Source: JACKBK01 sp963707275 (GTDB lineage Bacteria; Chloroflexota; Anaerolineae; JAAEKA01). From it: a DNA stretch of 64,000 nucleotides. This document shows positions 16,841 to 25,637 of the stretch, in pieces. The translations under genes were made by a program, and so were the position numbers. The notes beneath the pieces were generated by a model, which saw only the letters and a program-made list of their open reading frames with translations, was not told where the DNA came from and did no database searches. Each line of letters begins with the position of its first letter. Within the stretch, counting starts at the first letter, position 1. The stretch lies in NCBI GenBank assembly GCA_963707275.1, contig CAVPPH010000014.1, positions 29,947 through 93,946 on the forward strand, read 5' to 3'.

Positions 16841-19060
16841 ATGATACATCGTTTCTTCAACTGGTTTCGTTCGCTTCCCCGTTGGCTGGCCTGGGTGCTC
16901 GGCATAGCGGTCTTGTTATTCTTGATGGGGTTTGCCGTTGTTGCCAGCGCCACGGCCTGGGAGTACACCAACAGTGCCGAGTTCTGTGGCACGACCTGCC
17001 ACACCATGCCGCCGGAATACACCGCCTATCAGGTGTCGCCGCACGCACGTGTCGACTGCGTGGACTGCCATCTTGGTCAAGAGAGCTTCATGGAGGCGGT
17101 GCCGGCCAAGGCCAAGGAGATCACCCACGTCACCAACGCCCTGTTCAACACCTATGATCCACCGATCTATGTGAAGAATCTTGAAGCCGGCCCGTGAGAC
17201 CTGCGAGAAATGCCATAACCCGGACAAGTTTTCATCTGACACGCTTCAGCCAGTTCAGTCGCTTTGCCACCGACGAGACCAACAGCGAAGATCGCTACTA
17301 CATGATTGTTCAAGACGGGCGGTGGCAAGCCAGGAGCAGGGTCTTGGTCGGGGCATTCACTGGCACATCGACAGCGAGGTCTACTATCTACAGCGATGAC
17401 CCACTGAAGCAGACAATTCCATACATCAAGGTCGGTGGCCAAAGATGGCCAGGTCACCGAGTACTTCGACGTCGAGGCCGGTCTGCCGCCAGACTTCGGC
17501 GTGACCAACGCCGATAACCTGAAGCGGATGGACTGCATCGACTGCCACAACCGCATCTCGCACAACTTCCGGTCGCCCGACGACTCGATGGACGACGCCC
17601 TGAACACCGGCCTGATCGACAAGACCATACCCTATATCAAGGCCAAGGGCGCGGAGCTCTCAGCGCAGCCGTACCAGAGCAAAGAGCAGGCCCACGCCGC
17701 CATTGAGAGCTTGGACAGCTTGGTATCAGGAGAACTACTCGAGTCTACTACGCCCAGAACCAGAGCAAGATCACTCAGGCCATCGACCGAGATCAAGGCT
17801 ATGTTCGACGATAACGGTCTTCCCCGACATGTCGGTCGGTTGGCAGACCCATCCCAACAACGTCGGCCACAAGGAGTTCCCAGGCTGTTTCCGCTGTCAT
17901 GACGGCAAGCACACCTCTGCACCGGGCGAAACGGTGCGACTGGAGTGCAACGTCTGCCACTCCATCCCTGAGGTGGTCAAGCCGGGCCAGCAGGCGCCGG
18001 TAATCAGTCTAGGTGCGTCGCCAACGAGCCGGAGTCGCACAAGGACTCGAACTGGCTTGCCCAGCATCGCTACATATTCGACGAGACGTGCGCCGAATGC
18101 CACTACGATCGGCAATCCCGGCGGCACCGACAACTACCAGCTTCTGCTCCAACGCGCCTGTCACGCTACCGAGTGGAAGTTTGTAGGCTTGGATGCGCCC
18201 GGCATTCGCGATCTGGTGGCGCCGCCGAAGGAGCCGGGCACCGGCACGCCGAATCCAATCCCGCATCCGATAGGTCCGGCTACCGACTGCAAGATCTGCC
18301 ATGGTCCTGAAGGAGTTCATCCCTTCCCTGCTGGTCACGAGAGCTTCGATCGCAGCATGTGCACGCAGTGTCACCAGCCAACATCGGCTGTCGGCGGAAC
18401 GGGTGGCGAAGCACAGCCCACGCCCGACGGCGGCCTCGCCGGAGGCGCACGGCCGCGCCGAAGCGTCGGCAGGCGGCCCGCCTGCCATTCCGCACTCGCT
18501 GGACGGTCGCGACAACTGCCTGGCCTGCCACGCCGCGGGCGGACTGAAGCCGTACCCGGCCGATCATGAGGGTCGTACGGTGGATCAGTGCCAGATGTGT
18601 CATCAGCCGGCCGAAGCAGTAGCGCCGGCAGCAACCGCTGAACCGGAAGCGACTACGGTGCCGACCACGGCCAGCCAGCCGGCAACGCCAGAGCCGACCG
18701 CAACCACAGCCGCGTCACCGTCGGGCGGCATTCCTGCCGTTCCGCACCCGTTGGAAGGTCGCGAGGACTGCGTGCTCTGCCACGGTGAAGGCGGCGTCAA
18801 GCCCTATCCTGCCGATCACGTTGGCCGCACCAGCGACACCTGTTTGCAGTGCCACCAGCCGATCGCTGCGGGTGAGTTCAGGATCGACCGACGACGACGA
18901 CGACAGCACCGCCAGCGCACCGGAGATCCCGCATGTGGTTGCAGGCCGGGAAGACCAGTGTCTCACCTGCCACTACACCGGCAGCATCAAGCCATTCCCC
19001 AGCAACCACGAGGCGTACTCTAACGAGATGTGCCTCTCCTGCCACCAGCCGCAAAGCTAG
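16841..19060 (+). CDS. ~16-heme c-type cytochrome: NapC/NirT head plus four di-heme bead modules (many frame breaks)
   Basis: A membrane helix (WLAWVLGIAVLLFLMGFAVV) is followed by the NapC/NirT-type head EFCGTTCHTMPPEY and VDCVDCHLG. Then come CEKCH, CIDCHNRISH, CFRCH, CNVCH, CAECH and a CSN-x-ACH-like motif, and a C-terminal array of four modules of the form H-P-(x)-GRxxCxxCH...PxDHxGRTxDxCxxCHQP, joined by linkers of Ala, Thr, Pro and Glu. About 16 heme motifs in all, including one CX3CH (CGTTCH) and one CX4CH-like. Breaks occur at roughly 17190, 17290-17440, 17735, 17815, 18015-18290, 18410 and 18880. Start chosen for AGGA upstream; GTG 16805 and ATG 16832 are alternatives. Likely a quinol-linked electron conduit across the envelope. 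Confidence 0.8.
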
Positions 19061-19083
19061 GCGGGTAGACTTGAATTCAATTG

Positions 19084-19108
19084 CCGGGCACGCAAGTGCC
19101 CGGTTTTT
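19084..19108 (+). terminator. Rho-independent terminator
   Basis: CCGGGCAC-GCAA-GTGCCCGG followed by TTTTT, 23 bases after the cytochrome stop. Its T-run adjoins the radA -35 element. Confidence 0.85.
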
Positions 19109-19110
19109 GT

Positions 19111-19139
19111 TTGACGCTTTCGCCGGCGATAAGTACAAT
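19111..19139 (+). promoter_or_regulatory. radA promoter TTGACG-N17-TACAAT, leaderless
   Basis: -35 at 19111-19116, -10 at 19134-19139, then exactly six bases to the A of the ATG at 19146, so the transcript should start at the initiation codon. No Shine-Dalgarno is present. Confidence 0.65.
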
Positions 19140-19145
19140 TGTTCT

Positions 19146-20525
19146 ATGGCAAAGATCAAAGTACGTTACGTCTGTGAAAACTGTGGCAGCGCCCAAGCCA
19201 AGTGGATGGGCAAATGTCCTGACTGCGGCGACTGGAACACGCTGGTGGAACGCCAGGTCATCGCCCCGCCCACGGCCAGTGCGCGCACGGTCATGCCGCT
19301 GGAGTCTGGCGGCGCGCCGCAGCCGCTGCCAGACATCTCCTCCGACGGGCTGGACCGGATACCGGTTCAGGGCAGCGAGCTGAGCCGTGTACTGGGCGGC
19401 GGCATTGTGCCCGGTTCCGTCATCCTGGTCAGCGGCGATCCGGGCATCGGCAAGAGCACGCTGCTGCTGCAACTGGCGGCCGACATGGCGCGCACCCAGG
19501 GCAACACGCTCTACGTCAGCGCGGAAGAGAGCGCACGCCAGTTGAAGATACGGGCCGGCCGGCTGGGCATCGAGGAGCCGAATCTTTACGTCCATGCCGA
19601 AATCCATCTGGAGAACATCCTGCACCACGCCGGCGAGCTGTCGCCGGCGCTGATGGTAGTCGACTCGATCCAGGCGATCTTCTCCGACGCCTCGCAGTCG
19701 GCGGCCGGCAGCGTCAGCCAGGTGCGCGAGTGCGCGGCGCAGTTGCTGCGGCTGGCCAAAGGCCGGGGGATGCCGGTGTTCCTGGTGGGCCACGTCACCA
19801 AGGAAGGCTCCATCGCCGGCCCGCGCGTGTTGGAGCACATGGTGGACACGGTGCTCTATCTGGAGGGCGAGCGATTCCAGACCTATCGCCTGCTGCGCAG
19901 CGTCAAGAACCGCTTCGGCTCTACCGACGAGGTGGGTGTGTTCGAGATGGTGGAGGCGGGGCTGCGCGAAGTCGCCAACCCGTCGGAGGCGTTCCTGGCC
20001 GAGCGGCTGCCCAACGCGTCCGGGTCTGCCATTGCCGTGACCATGGAAGGCACCCGCCCGTTGCTGGTTGAGGTGCAGGCACTGGCATCCACGACCAGCT
20101 TCCCGCAGCCGCGGCGCACAGCCAACGGTGTAGACTTCAACCGGCTGCTGCTGCTGACCGCGGTGCTGAGCAAGCGGATGGGCTATCGACTCAGCGACCA
20201 GGACCTGTTTGTCAACGTGGTGGGCGGGCTGCGCATCAGCGAGCCGGCGTCCGATCTGGCGGTTGCCGCTGCCATTGCCAGCAGCCTCAAGAATACCCCG
20301 GTTCCTGCCGACCTGGTGGTGGTTGGCGAGGTTGGCCTGAGCGGCGAGCTGCGTAGTGTCAGCCAACTGCCGCGGCGACTCAACGAGGCTGCGAAGCTGG
20401 GTTTCACGCGCTGTGTCGTGCCGAGGAGCCGCAGCAAGGCAATTGCTGCCCCAGATGGTATGCAGGTGATCGGGGTGCGTACCTTGAACCAGGCTCTGGA
20501 TGTCATTTTGGCGAACGCGCCGTAG
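19146..20525 (+). CDS. radA: DNA repair protein RadA
   Basis: A 459-aa protein of normal RadA length. It opens with MAKIKVRYVCENCG and a four-Cys zinc finger (CENCG...CPDCG), then a RecA-like ATPase with Walker A GDPGIGKST (residues 97-105) and Walker B region ALMVVDSIQAI, the RadA-specific KNRFG motif, and a C-terminal Lon-like domain (FVNVVGGLRISEPASDLAV). It acts on branched DNA in recombinational repair. The start at 19146 is preferred over the longer frame because the conserved N terminus begins there and a perfect promoter abuts it. Confidence 0.97.
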   Translation: MAKIKVRYVCENCGSAQAKWMGKCPDCGDWNTLVERQVIAPPTASARTVMPLESGGAPQPLPDISSDGLDRIPVQGSELSRVLGGGIVPGSVILVSGDPGIGKSTLLLQLAADMARTQGNTLYVSAEESARQLKIRAGRLGIEEPNLYVHAEIHLENILHHAGELSPALMVVDSIQAIFSDASQSAAGSVSQVRECAAQLLRLAKGRGMPVFLVGHVTKEGSIAGPRVLEHMVDTVLYLEGERFQTYRLLRSVKNRFGSTDEVGVFEMVEAGLREVANPSEAFLAERLPNASGSAIAVTMEGTRPLLVEVQALASTTSFPQPRRTANGVDFNRLLLLTAVLSKRMGYRLSDQDLFVNVVGGLRISEPASDLAVAAAIASSLKNTPVPADLVVVGEVGLSGELRSVSQLPRRLNEAAKLGFTRCVVPRSRSKAIAAPDGMQVIGVRTLNQALDVILANAP

Positions 20526-20660
20526 CAGCGGTTCTTCAGTTTTCCTGTCCAGCAATCCTGTGGCATAATTGCCCGGACAGTTGTCGAACGAGATATCCGA
20601 CGTCCCCTATGGCAACGACTGACGAGCGGGGGCCACGAAACAACAGCAAGGAGATGACCC

Positions 20661-20858
20661 ATGGCTTACACCTACACCAACTCTAAAGGATCCACCTACG
20701 TCTTGCATGGTCGAATGACGACCCTCAAGGGTGGCCGCCAGCAGCAGATCTATTTCTTCGGCAAAGAAGCCAAAGAAGGCGCACTGGATGCAGTGCCCGA
20801 TGGCTACGAAGTTTCGGAGAGCAAGAACGGGCTCCCGGTGCTGAAGAAGAAGGCCTAA
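20661..20858 (+). CDS. 65-aa conserved small protein of unknown function
   Basis: Starts at ATG 20661 with AAGGAG seven bases upstream. Sequence MAYTYTNSKGSTYVLHGRMT continues with a Lys/Gln-rich middle (GGRQQQIYFFGKEAKEGAL) and a basic tail (LPVLKKKA). No signal or membrane segment. It looks like a compact beta-rich cytosolic protein; a short stand-alone domain of this type seems familiar from Chloroflexota, but no function is known to me. Its own ribosome site and downstream terminator mark it as an independent gene. Confidence 0.75.
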   Translation: MAYTYTNSKGSTYVLHGRMTTLKGGRQQQIYFFGKEAKEGALDAVPDGYEVSESKNGLPVLKKKA

Positions 20859-20872
20859 GCTGTAGTCAACAC

Positions 20873-20908
20873 GTCCGCCTGGAACAGCGTCAGCCGTTCC
20901 AGGCGGAC
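20873..20908. terminator. Hairpin terminator after the 65-aa gene
   Basis: GTCCGCCTGGAAC pairs perfectly with GTTCCAGGCGGAC around a 10-base loop, then TTTGATTC. Confidence 0.75.
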
Positions 20909-20980
20909 TTTGATTCAACGGCTTGGTTGCTCAAGGCAGCGTCTGTAAATCATCTGATACAAACAGCGGCAAGCCACAGG

Positions 20981-21001
20981 ACGGCAAGCCTGCCGTTTTT
21001 T
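20981..21001 (+). terminator. Small terminator-like hairpin with T-run
   Basis: ACGGCA-AGCC-TGCCGT followed by TTTTT. It lies 24 bases before the start of the ATP-grasp/peptidase gene, so it may act as an attenuator in that gene's leader or as a second terminator. Confidence 0.5.
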
Positions 21002-21024
21002 GTCGCGCTGCTGGGTTGGAGACT

Positions 21025-23799
21025 ATGACTGAATTTGATGTAGCTGTAGCATGGAACTGGCAGCATGATGCCGGGTTCATCGGATATTTCCGGCAGGCTT
21101 GCGAGGCTCGCGGCCTGTCGGTAGTTGAAATAACACCTGACAACCTGCAGTCCGTCTCGGACGCACTGGTCGCTGGCGATCTGGTGTTCCGGGCCTTCAT
21201 GAATCGCGCCGCCGACACCGACGCCAGATTTCTCAGCCTGGTGCGCTGGGCGCGCGAACACGGCGCATTTCGGGTCAACCCGCACGAGCAGGAGTTCTAC
21301 AGCGCCGACAAGGCCACCATGCACCTGGAGCTGATCAGCGCGGGGCTGCACACGCCCTACACGATCATCCTCGCACCTTTTAGCGAACAGCCGCAGTTGT
21401 CTGAACTCGACCTGTCGCCCCTGGGCGATAGCTTTGCCATCAAACCGGCGCTGGGCGGCGGCGGGCAGGGTGTGGTGCTGGAGGCGACCAACCGTGACCA
21501 GGTGCTGCAAGCCCGCCAGCTTTTCCCCGACGACAAGTATCTGGTGCAGGCGCACGTCGAGCCAAAGCTGCTGGAGGGCCGGCCGGCCTGGTTCCGTGTC
21601 ATCTATTGCGTCGGGGAGGTTTTCGTCAGTTGGTGGCCGCCCGAAACCCACGTCTACCACCCGGTGACCAAGGAAGACGTGGTGCGCTACGGCCTGGGCG
21701 CGCTCTATGACATGGCCGTGCGCATCGGTGACGTGTGCCGCCTGCACCTTTTTTCCACCGAGATCGCCCTCACCCACGACGACCAGTTCCTGGCGGTGGA
21801 CTACGTCAACGACCAGATCGACCTGCGGCTGAAATCGCACGCGGTTGATGGTGTGCCGGACGCCATCGTTCAGGAGATCACCGGCCGGCTTGCTGGCCTG
21901 GTGGCTGATGCACTGCAACCCGAAACCAATCGAGAAGGACAACTTCCTGTGACAAGTAACGAACTTCGAACCCGTGACCAGATCGCCGATCAGTACAAGT
22001 GGAACAGTGAAAGCGTCTTCGCAACCGACGCAAACTGGGAGGCTGAGCTGGCGAGTCTCGGCGACGCACTGGCTGATGTCAGCGCCTATGCTGGTCGGCT
22101 GGCCGACGGCCCTGCAACGCTGGCCGACGCCCTGGAGATGATCGAGCGCGTGCGCCAGCGCCTCGGCGTTCTCTACGTCTACGCCAGCATGGCCTACTCG
22201 GTGGACACCACCGATCAGGCTGCCGGCGCGCGCATGGGCAAGGTGCAGGGCATGGCCGGTCGCACCATGGCGGCCGTTGCGTTCCTGAACCCGGAGTTGC
22301 TGGCCATCGGGCGGGAATCTCTGGACGCGTGGATGGCAGCGGAGCCGCGCCTGGCCGTGCTGGCCCACTACGCAGACAACCTGTTCCGCCAGCAGCAGCA
22401 CGTGCGCTCGGCGGAGGTGGAGGAACTTCTCGGTCTGGCAGCGGATCCATTCAGCGGCATCTACAATACGTTTTCGGCGCTGACCGACAGCGACATCGAG
22501 TTCAAACCCGCGCGGGCCAGCGATGGCAGCGAGGTGGCTGTCTCGCAAAGCACCATCGGCGGCATTCTGCACACCGGCGACCGCGAGGCGCGCCGCACTG
22601 CCTGGGAGAACTACGCCGACGGCTACCTCGCGTTCAAGAACACGCTGACCAGCAATCTCGCTACTTCGGTTCGCAAGTCGGTGTTCGACATGCGCGCTCG
22701 CAACTATCCATCGACCCTGGAGGCGGCGCTGTTTCAGGACAACATCCCGACCGCGGTTTTCACCAATCTGATCGACACCTTCCGCAAGCACCTCCCAATC
22801 TGGCATCGCTACTGGCGGCTGCGACGCAAAGCGCTGGGCGTCGAGGTGCTGCATCCCTACGACATCTGGGCGCCGCTGGTGAAAGACCCGCCGCGCATCC
22901 CGTTCGAGCAGGCGGTGGACTGGATTTGCGACTCGCTGGCGCCGATGGGCGAGGACTACGTGCAGACAGTGCGCCGCGGCTGCCTGGAGGATCGCTGGAT
23001 CGATGTCTACCCCAACAAGGGCAAATCCAACGGCGCGTTCTCATCCGGTTCGCCCGGTACTTTCCCGTTCATCATGATGAGCTACACCGATGACTCGGGC
23101 GATCTGGGCACGCTGGCCCACGAGCTGGGGCATTCCATGCACTCGTATCACGTCTGGCAAACCCAGCCGCCCCTTTACGGCGATTACACTATCTTCGCGG
23201 CCGAGGTGGCCTCCAACTTCCACCAGGCCATGATGCGCGGCTATCTGCTGAACCTCGATCTGCCGCGCAACCTACAGATCGCCATCATCGAGGAGGCGAT
23301 GAGCAACTTCCACCGCTATTTCCTGGTCATGCCTACCCTGGCCCGCTTCGAACTGGAAATGCACCAGCGTGTCGAGCGCGGCGAAGGAATCACCGCCGAT
23401 GAGTTGATCGCCATCTTCGCTGATCTGTCCGAGGAGGGCTACGGCGGCGAAGTCCACGTCGACCGCCAGCGGGTCGGCATCGACTGGGCTACCTTCCCGC
23501 ACCTCTACGCCGACTACTACGTCTTCCAGTACGCCACCGGCATCTCTGGCGCTAACGCGCTGGCGCGGCGCATCCTGGCAGAAACGCCCGGCGCGGCCGA
23601 CGCATACCGGCAGTTCCTGCGCGCCGGCAGTTCGATGTACGCCATCGACTCGCTGAAGCTGGCCGGGGTCGATCTGTCGTCACCCGAACCGGTTGAGGAA
23701 ACCTATCAGGTGTTGTCGGGACTGCTCGATCGCCTGGAGCAGTTGCTGGAAGTCCTAGCAGACGCGCTGGAGGCAATCCCTTGGCCACGTCTCGTCTGA
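21025..23799 (+). CDS. Fusion of an ATP-grasp domain with M3B oligoendopeptidase F
   Basis: One uninterrupted 924-aa frame from ATG 21025 (GGAG upstream). Residues 1-308 form an ATP-grasp-type ligase region: FRVNPHEQEFYSADK, FAIKPALGGGGQGVVLE (glycine-rich loop), and the metal-site-like VDYVNDQIDLR. From residue ~309 the protein is a full-length oligoendopeptidase F (TRDQIADQYKW through HELGH at ~699-703 and the downstream Glu in FAAEVAS), a cytosolic zinc metallopeptidase of oligopeptides. An in-frame GTG at 21949 with AGAAGGA nine bases upstream could start the 616-aa peptidase alone, which is the family's usual length. So this may be a real fusion, two in-frame overlapping products, or two genes joined by loss of a stop. 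Confidence 0.85.
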   Translation: MTEFDVAVAWNWQHDAGFIGYFRQACEARGLSVVEITPDNLQSVSDALVAGDLVFRAFMNRAADTDARFLSLVRWAREHGAFRVNPHEQEFYSADKATMHLELISAGLHTPYTIILAPFSEQPQLSELDLSPLGDSFAIKPALGGGGQGVVLEATNRDQVLQARQLFPDDKYLVQAHVEPKLLEGRPAWFRVIYCVGEVFVSWWPPETHVYHPVTKEDVVRYGLGALYDMAVRIGDVCRLHLFSTEIALTHDDQFLAVDYVNDQIDLRLKSHAVDGVPDAIVQEITGRLAGLVADALQPETNREGQLPVTSNELRTRDQIADQYKWNSESVFATDANWEAELASLGDALADVSAYAGRLADGPATLADALEMIERVRQRLGVLYVYASMAYSVDTTDQAAGARMGKVQGMAGRTMAAVAFLNPELLAIGRESLDAWMAAEPRLAVLAHYADNLFRQQQHVRSAEVEELLGLAADPFSGIYNTFSALTDSDIEFKPARASDGSEVAVSQSTIGGILHTGDREARRTAWENYADGYLAFKNTLTSNLATSVRKSVFDMRARNYPSTLEAALFQDNIPTAVFTNLIDTFRKHLPIWHRYWRLRRKALGVEVLHPYDIWAPLVKDPPRIPFEQAVDWICDSLAPMGEDYVQTVRRGCLEDRWIDVYPNKGKSNGAFSSGSPGTFPFIMMSYTDDSGDLGTLAHELGHSMHSYHVWQTQPPLYGDYTIFAAEVASNFHQAMMRGYLLNLDLPRNLQIAIIEEAMSNFHRYFLVMPTLARFELEMHQRVERGEGITADELIAIFADLSEEGYGGEVHVDRQRVGIDWATFPHLYADYYVFQYATGISGANALARRILAETPGAADAYRQFLRAGSSMYAIDSLKLAGVDLSSPEPVEETYQVLSGLLDRLEQLLEVLADALEAIPWPRLV
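21933..21951 (+). promoter_or_regulatory. Internal ribosome binding site and GTG start of the peptidase half
   Basis: AGAAGGA at 21933-21939, nine bases before GTG at 21949, exactly where the ATP-grasp part ends and PepF homology begins. Confidence 0.5.
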
Positions 23800-25520
23800 G
23801 CAGGCCGATCAGCGCGTTCACGCGCAACTTCAACGCCCATGAGCGGCGGCTGGTAGTGCAGGTCGCGTTCATCGGCCTGTTGGTCTGGGCTGTGACCTTC
23901 GCCCTCAAGACCGCGGTTCACTGGCTCTTCGACATCGTGATGGCCGGGGTTGAGAGCCTGCCGTTGCTGGCGCTGGTTCTCGTGCCGTTGACACTGGGCG
24001 CGCTGGGCACCACGGCCGTGGTGCTCTTTCGCTCCCGCACCATTCACTATCGCGATCGCGAGGGGTTCATTCATCCGCTCGACGATGTTGAGGGCGACGG
24101 TCTGGAGCGGGCCATCGCCCTCTATTTCGCTTCCGAGCCGGCCATGGAGCAGGTGCTGCTGGGCCGAGCGGGTGTAGACGCGCGCTGGGACTTGCCAACC
24201 TTCAGCCTGGCGGCGCGCAAGTTCCTGGCAACCTTGTTTACATTGGGAAGCGGCGGCAGCGGCGGCCTGGAGGCCAGCGTGACACTGGTAGGCGAAAGCC
24301 TGGCAGCAGGCGTATTCAAACCGCGTCCCCAGTTCCACCTGCCGGCCGATGCAAGTTATCTTGATCGTCTGCGCCGCTGGTGGCGGCTAAACGACCCGGA
24401 CGATCTGCAGACCGCCCAACTGGCGGGCGTGGCTGCGGCGGTCGCGACCCTGCTGGGAACACCCTTCGCCGCAGCGTTTTTCGCCATCGAGGTCATGTAT
24501 CGCCGCCGTCCCATCATCGAGAAGTTGCTGTTCGCGCTGATCGCCGCGCTGGTGGCCTATTTCATGACCAACCTGGTGACCGGCCACCCGCTGCTTTTCA
24601 GTGTCACCGTCACGACGCGGCCGGTGTTTACGGTGCGCTACTACGGGGTGCTGGTCCTGATGGCAGTGATCATCTCGGTGATCAGTATCCTCTTCACCCG
24701 TCTGCGGGCCTTGAGCGAGCGTTGGTTCCACACGGGAATCTCCAATATCTGGGTGCGTCATGTCGTCGGCGCGCTGTTGACAGGGGTCGTGGCGCTCATC
24801 GCGGTCAGGCTGACAGGCCAGAACCTGTCGCTGGTGCTGGGAACCGGCGACAGCGCGATCGAGGCTGCCCTGCTGGGCCGGTTGACCGTCGGCGTGGCGC
24901 TGGTTGCGCTGGTCGCCAAGCTGGTGGCAACGCTGGCGACGATCACCTCGGGCGGCTCAGCCGGCCTGCTGATTCCATCCATCTATTTCGGCACCATGGT
25001 CGCTGCGGCGCTGGCGCCCATCACCGGCATCCCGGCGTCGATCCTGGTGGTGCCGGCCATGACTGCCAGCCTGGGCGCGCTGGTCAACGTGCCGCTGGCG
25101 GCTGTGCTGTTCACGGTTGAGGCGTTCGGCTCGCAGTTCATGATTCCCGGGCTGGTGGTGTTGCTGGTCAGCATCCTGCTGGTACACGACAACAACATCT
25201 ACCGCACGCAGCGGGAAACCTACGACTCCCGGCAAGTGTTGCCCGGCTACAGCGTGCGCCGCATTCCGGTGCCGCCTGAGTGGGCCGGCAAGACACTGGT
25301 GGATCTGCGGGTGCGCAACCGCTTCGACCTCAACGTCATCGGCATCATCGAGGCCTATCGTGAGAACGGGCAGATGCGCTACCAGGTACGCTTCAACCCG
25401 CCGCTGGGCAAGCCGGTCGAGCTGGGCGATACCCTGATCGTGCTGGGCGAGGACGCGAAGCTGGATGCATTGATGGCGAACCTGGAGAAGACCGGCAGCA
25501 GTGTGCCCGGGGGACCATGA
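23781..25520 (+). CDS. ClC-family chloride channel/transporter with C-terminal RCK_C domain
   Basis: A 579-aa protein: about ten or eleven membrane helices with ClC signatures GSGGSGGLEASV (the Glu would be the gating residue), TPFAAAFFAIEV, and ITSGGSAGLLIPSIYFG. After ~residue 475 a soluble TrkA-C/RCK_C domain follows (RRIPVPPEWAGKTLVDLRVR ... LGDTLIVLGEDAKLDAL), which binds regulatory ligands in related transporters. The start is TTG at 23781, supported by GGAGG seven bases upstream; it overlaps the end of the peptidase gene by 19 bases, so the two are coupled. Carries chloride or another anion, possibly fluoride; selectivity cannot be decided. Confidence 0.9.
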   Translation: MATSRLSRPISAFTRNFNAHERRLVVQVAFIGLLVWAVTFALKTAVHWLFDIVMAGVESLPLLALVLVPLTLGALGTTAVVLFRSRTIHYRDREGFIHPLDDVEGDGLERAIALYFASEPAMEQVLLGRAGVDARWDLPTFSLAARKFLATLFTLGSGGSGGLEASVTLVGESLAAGVFKPRPQFHLPADASYLDRLRRWWRLNDPDDLQTAQLAGVAAAVATLLGTPFAAAFFAIEVMYRRRPIIEKLLFALIAALVAYFMTNLVTGHPLLFSVTVTTRPVFTVRYYGVLVLMAVIISVISILFTRLRALSERWFHTGISNIWVRHVVGALLTGVVALIAVRLTGQNLSLVLGTGDSAIEAALLGRLTVGVALVALVAKLVATLATITSGGSAGLLIPSIYFGTMVAAALAPITGIPASILVVPAMTASLGALVNVPLAAVLFTVEAFGSQFMIPGLVVLLVSILLVHDNNIYRTQRETYDSRQVLPGYSVRRIPVPPEWAGKTLVDLRVRNRFDLNVIGIIEAYRENGQMRYQVRFNPPLGKPVELGDTLIVLGEDAKLDALMANLEKTGSSVPGGP

Positions 25521-25557
25521 CGTCAGACGCAATAACCACGGCACCCGTTCAATTGGT

Positions 25558-25587
25558 TTGCGCAATTTCTCGTTGTGCGAGTAGAAT
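25558..25587 (+). promoter_or_regulatory. Possible promoter TTGCGC-N18-TAGAAT
   Basis: -35-like TTGCGC at 25558-25563 and -10 TAGAAT at 25582-25587, about 50 bases before the GTG at 25638. Confidence 0.35.
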
Positions 25588-25637
25588 CTAGCGACTATCC
25601 ATTCAAACCATGGCATTGACCTGCCGGCGTTCTCATC

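Noticed and set aside
18030..18110. Possible tRNA (ACTCGAACTGGC-like stretch)
   Set aside because: No cloverleaf could be drawn and the stretch is inside the cytochrome coding region.
19077..20555. 492-aa minus-strand frame opposite radA
   Set aside because: Antisense artefact; His/Gln/Arg-rich composition and no homology that I recognise.
20950..22854. 634-aa minus-strand frame opposite the ATP-grasp/peptidase gene
   Set aside because: Shadow frame without motifs; the plus-strand product is recognisable throughout.
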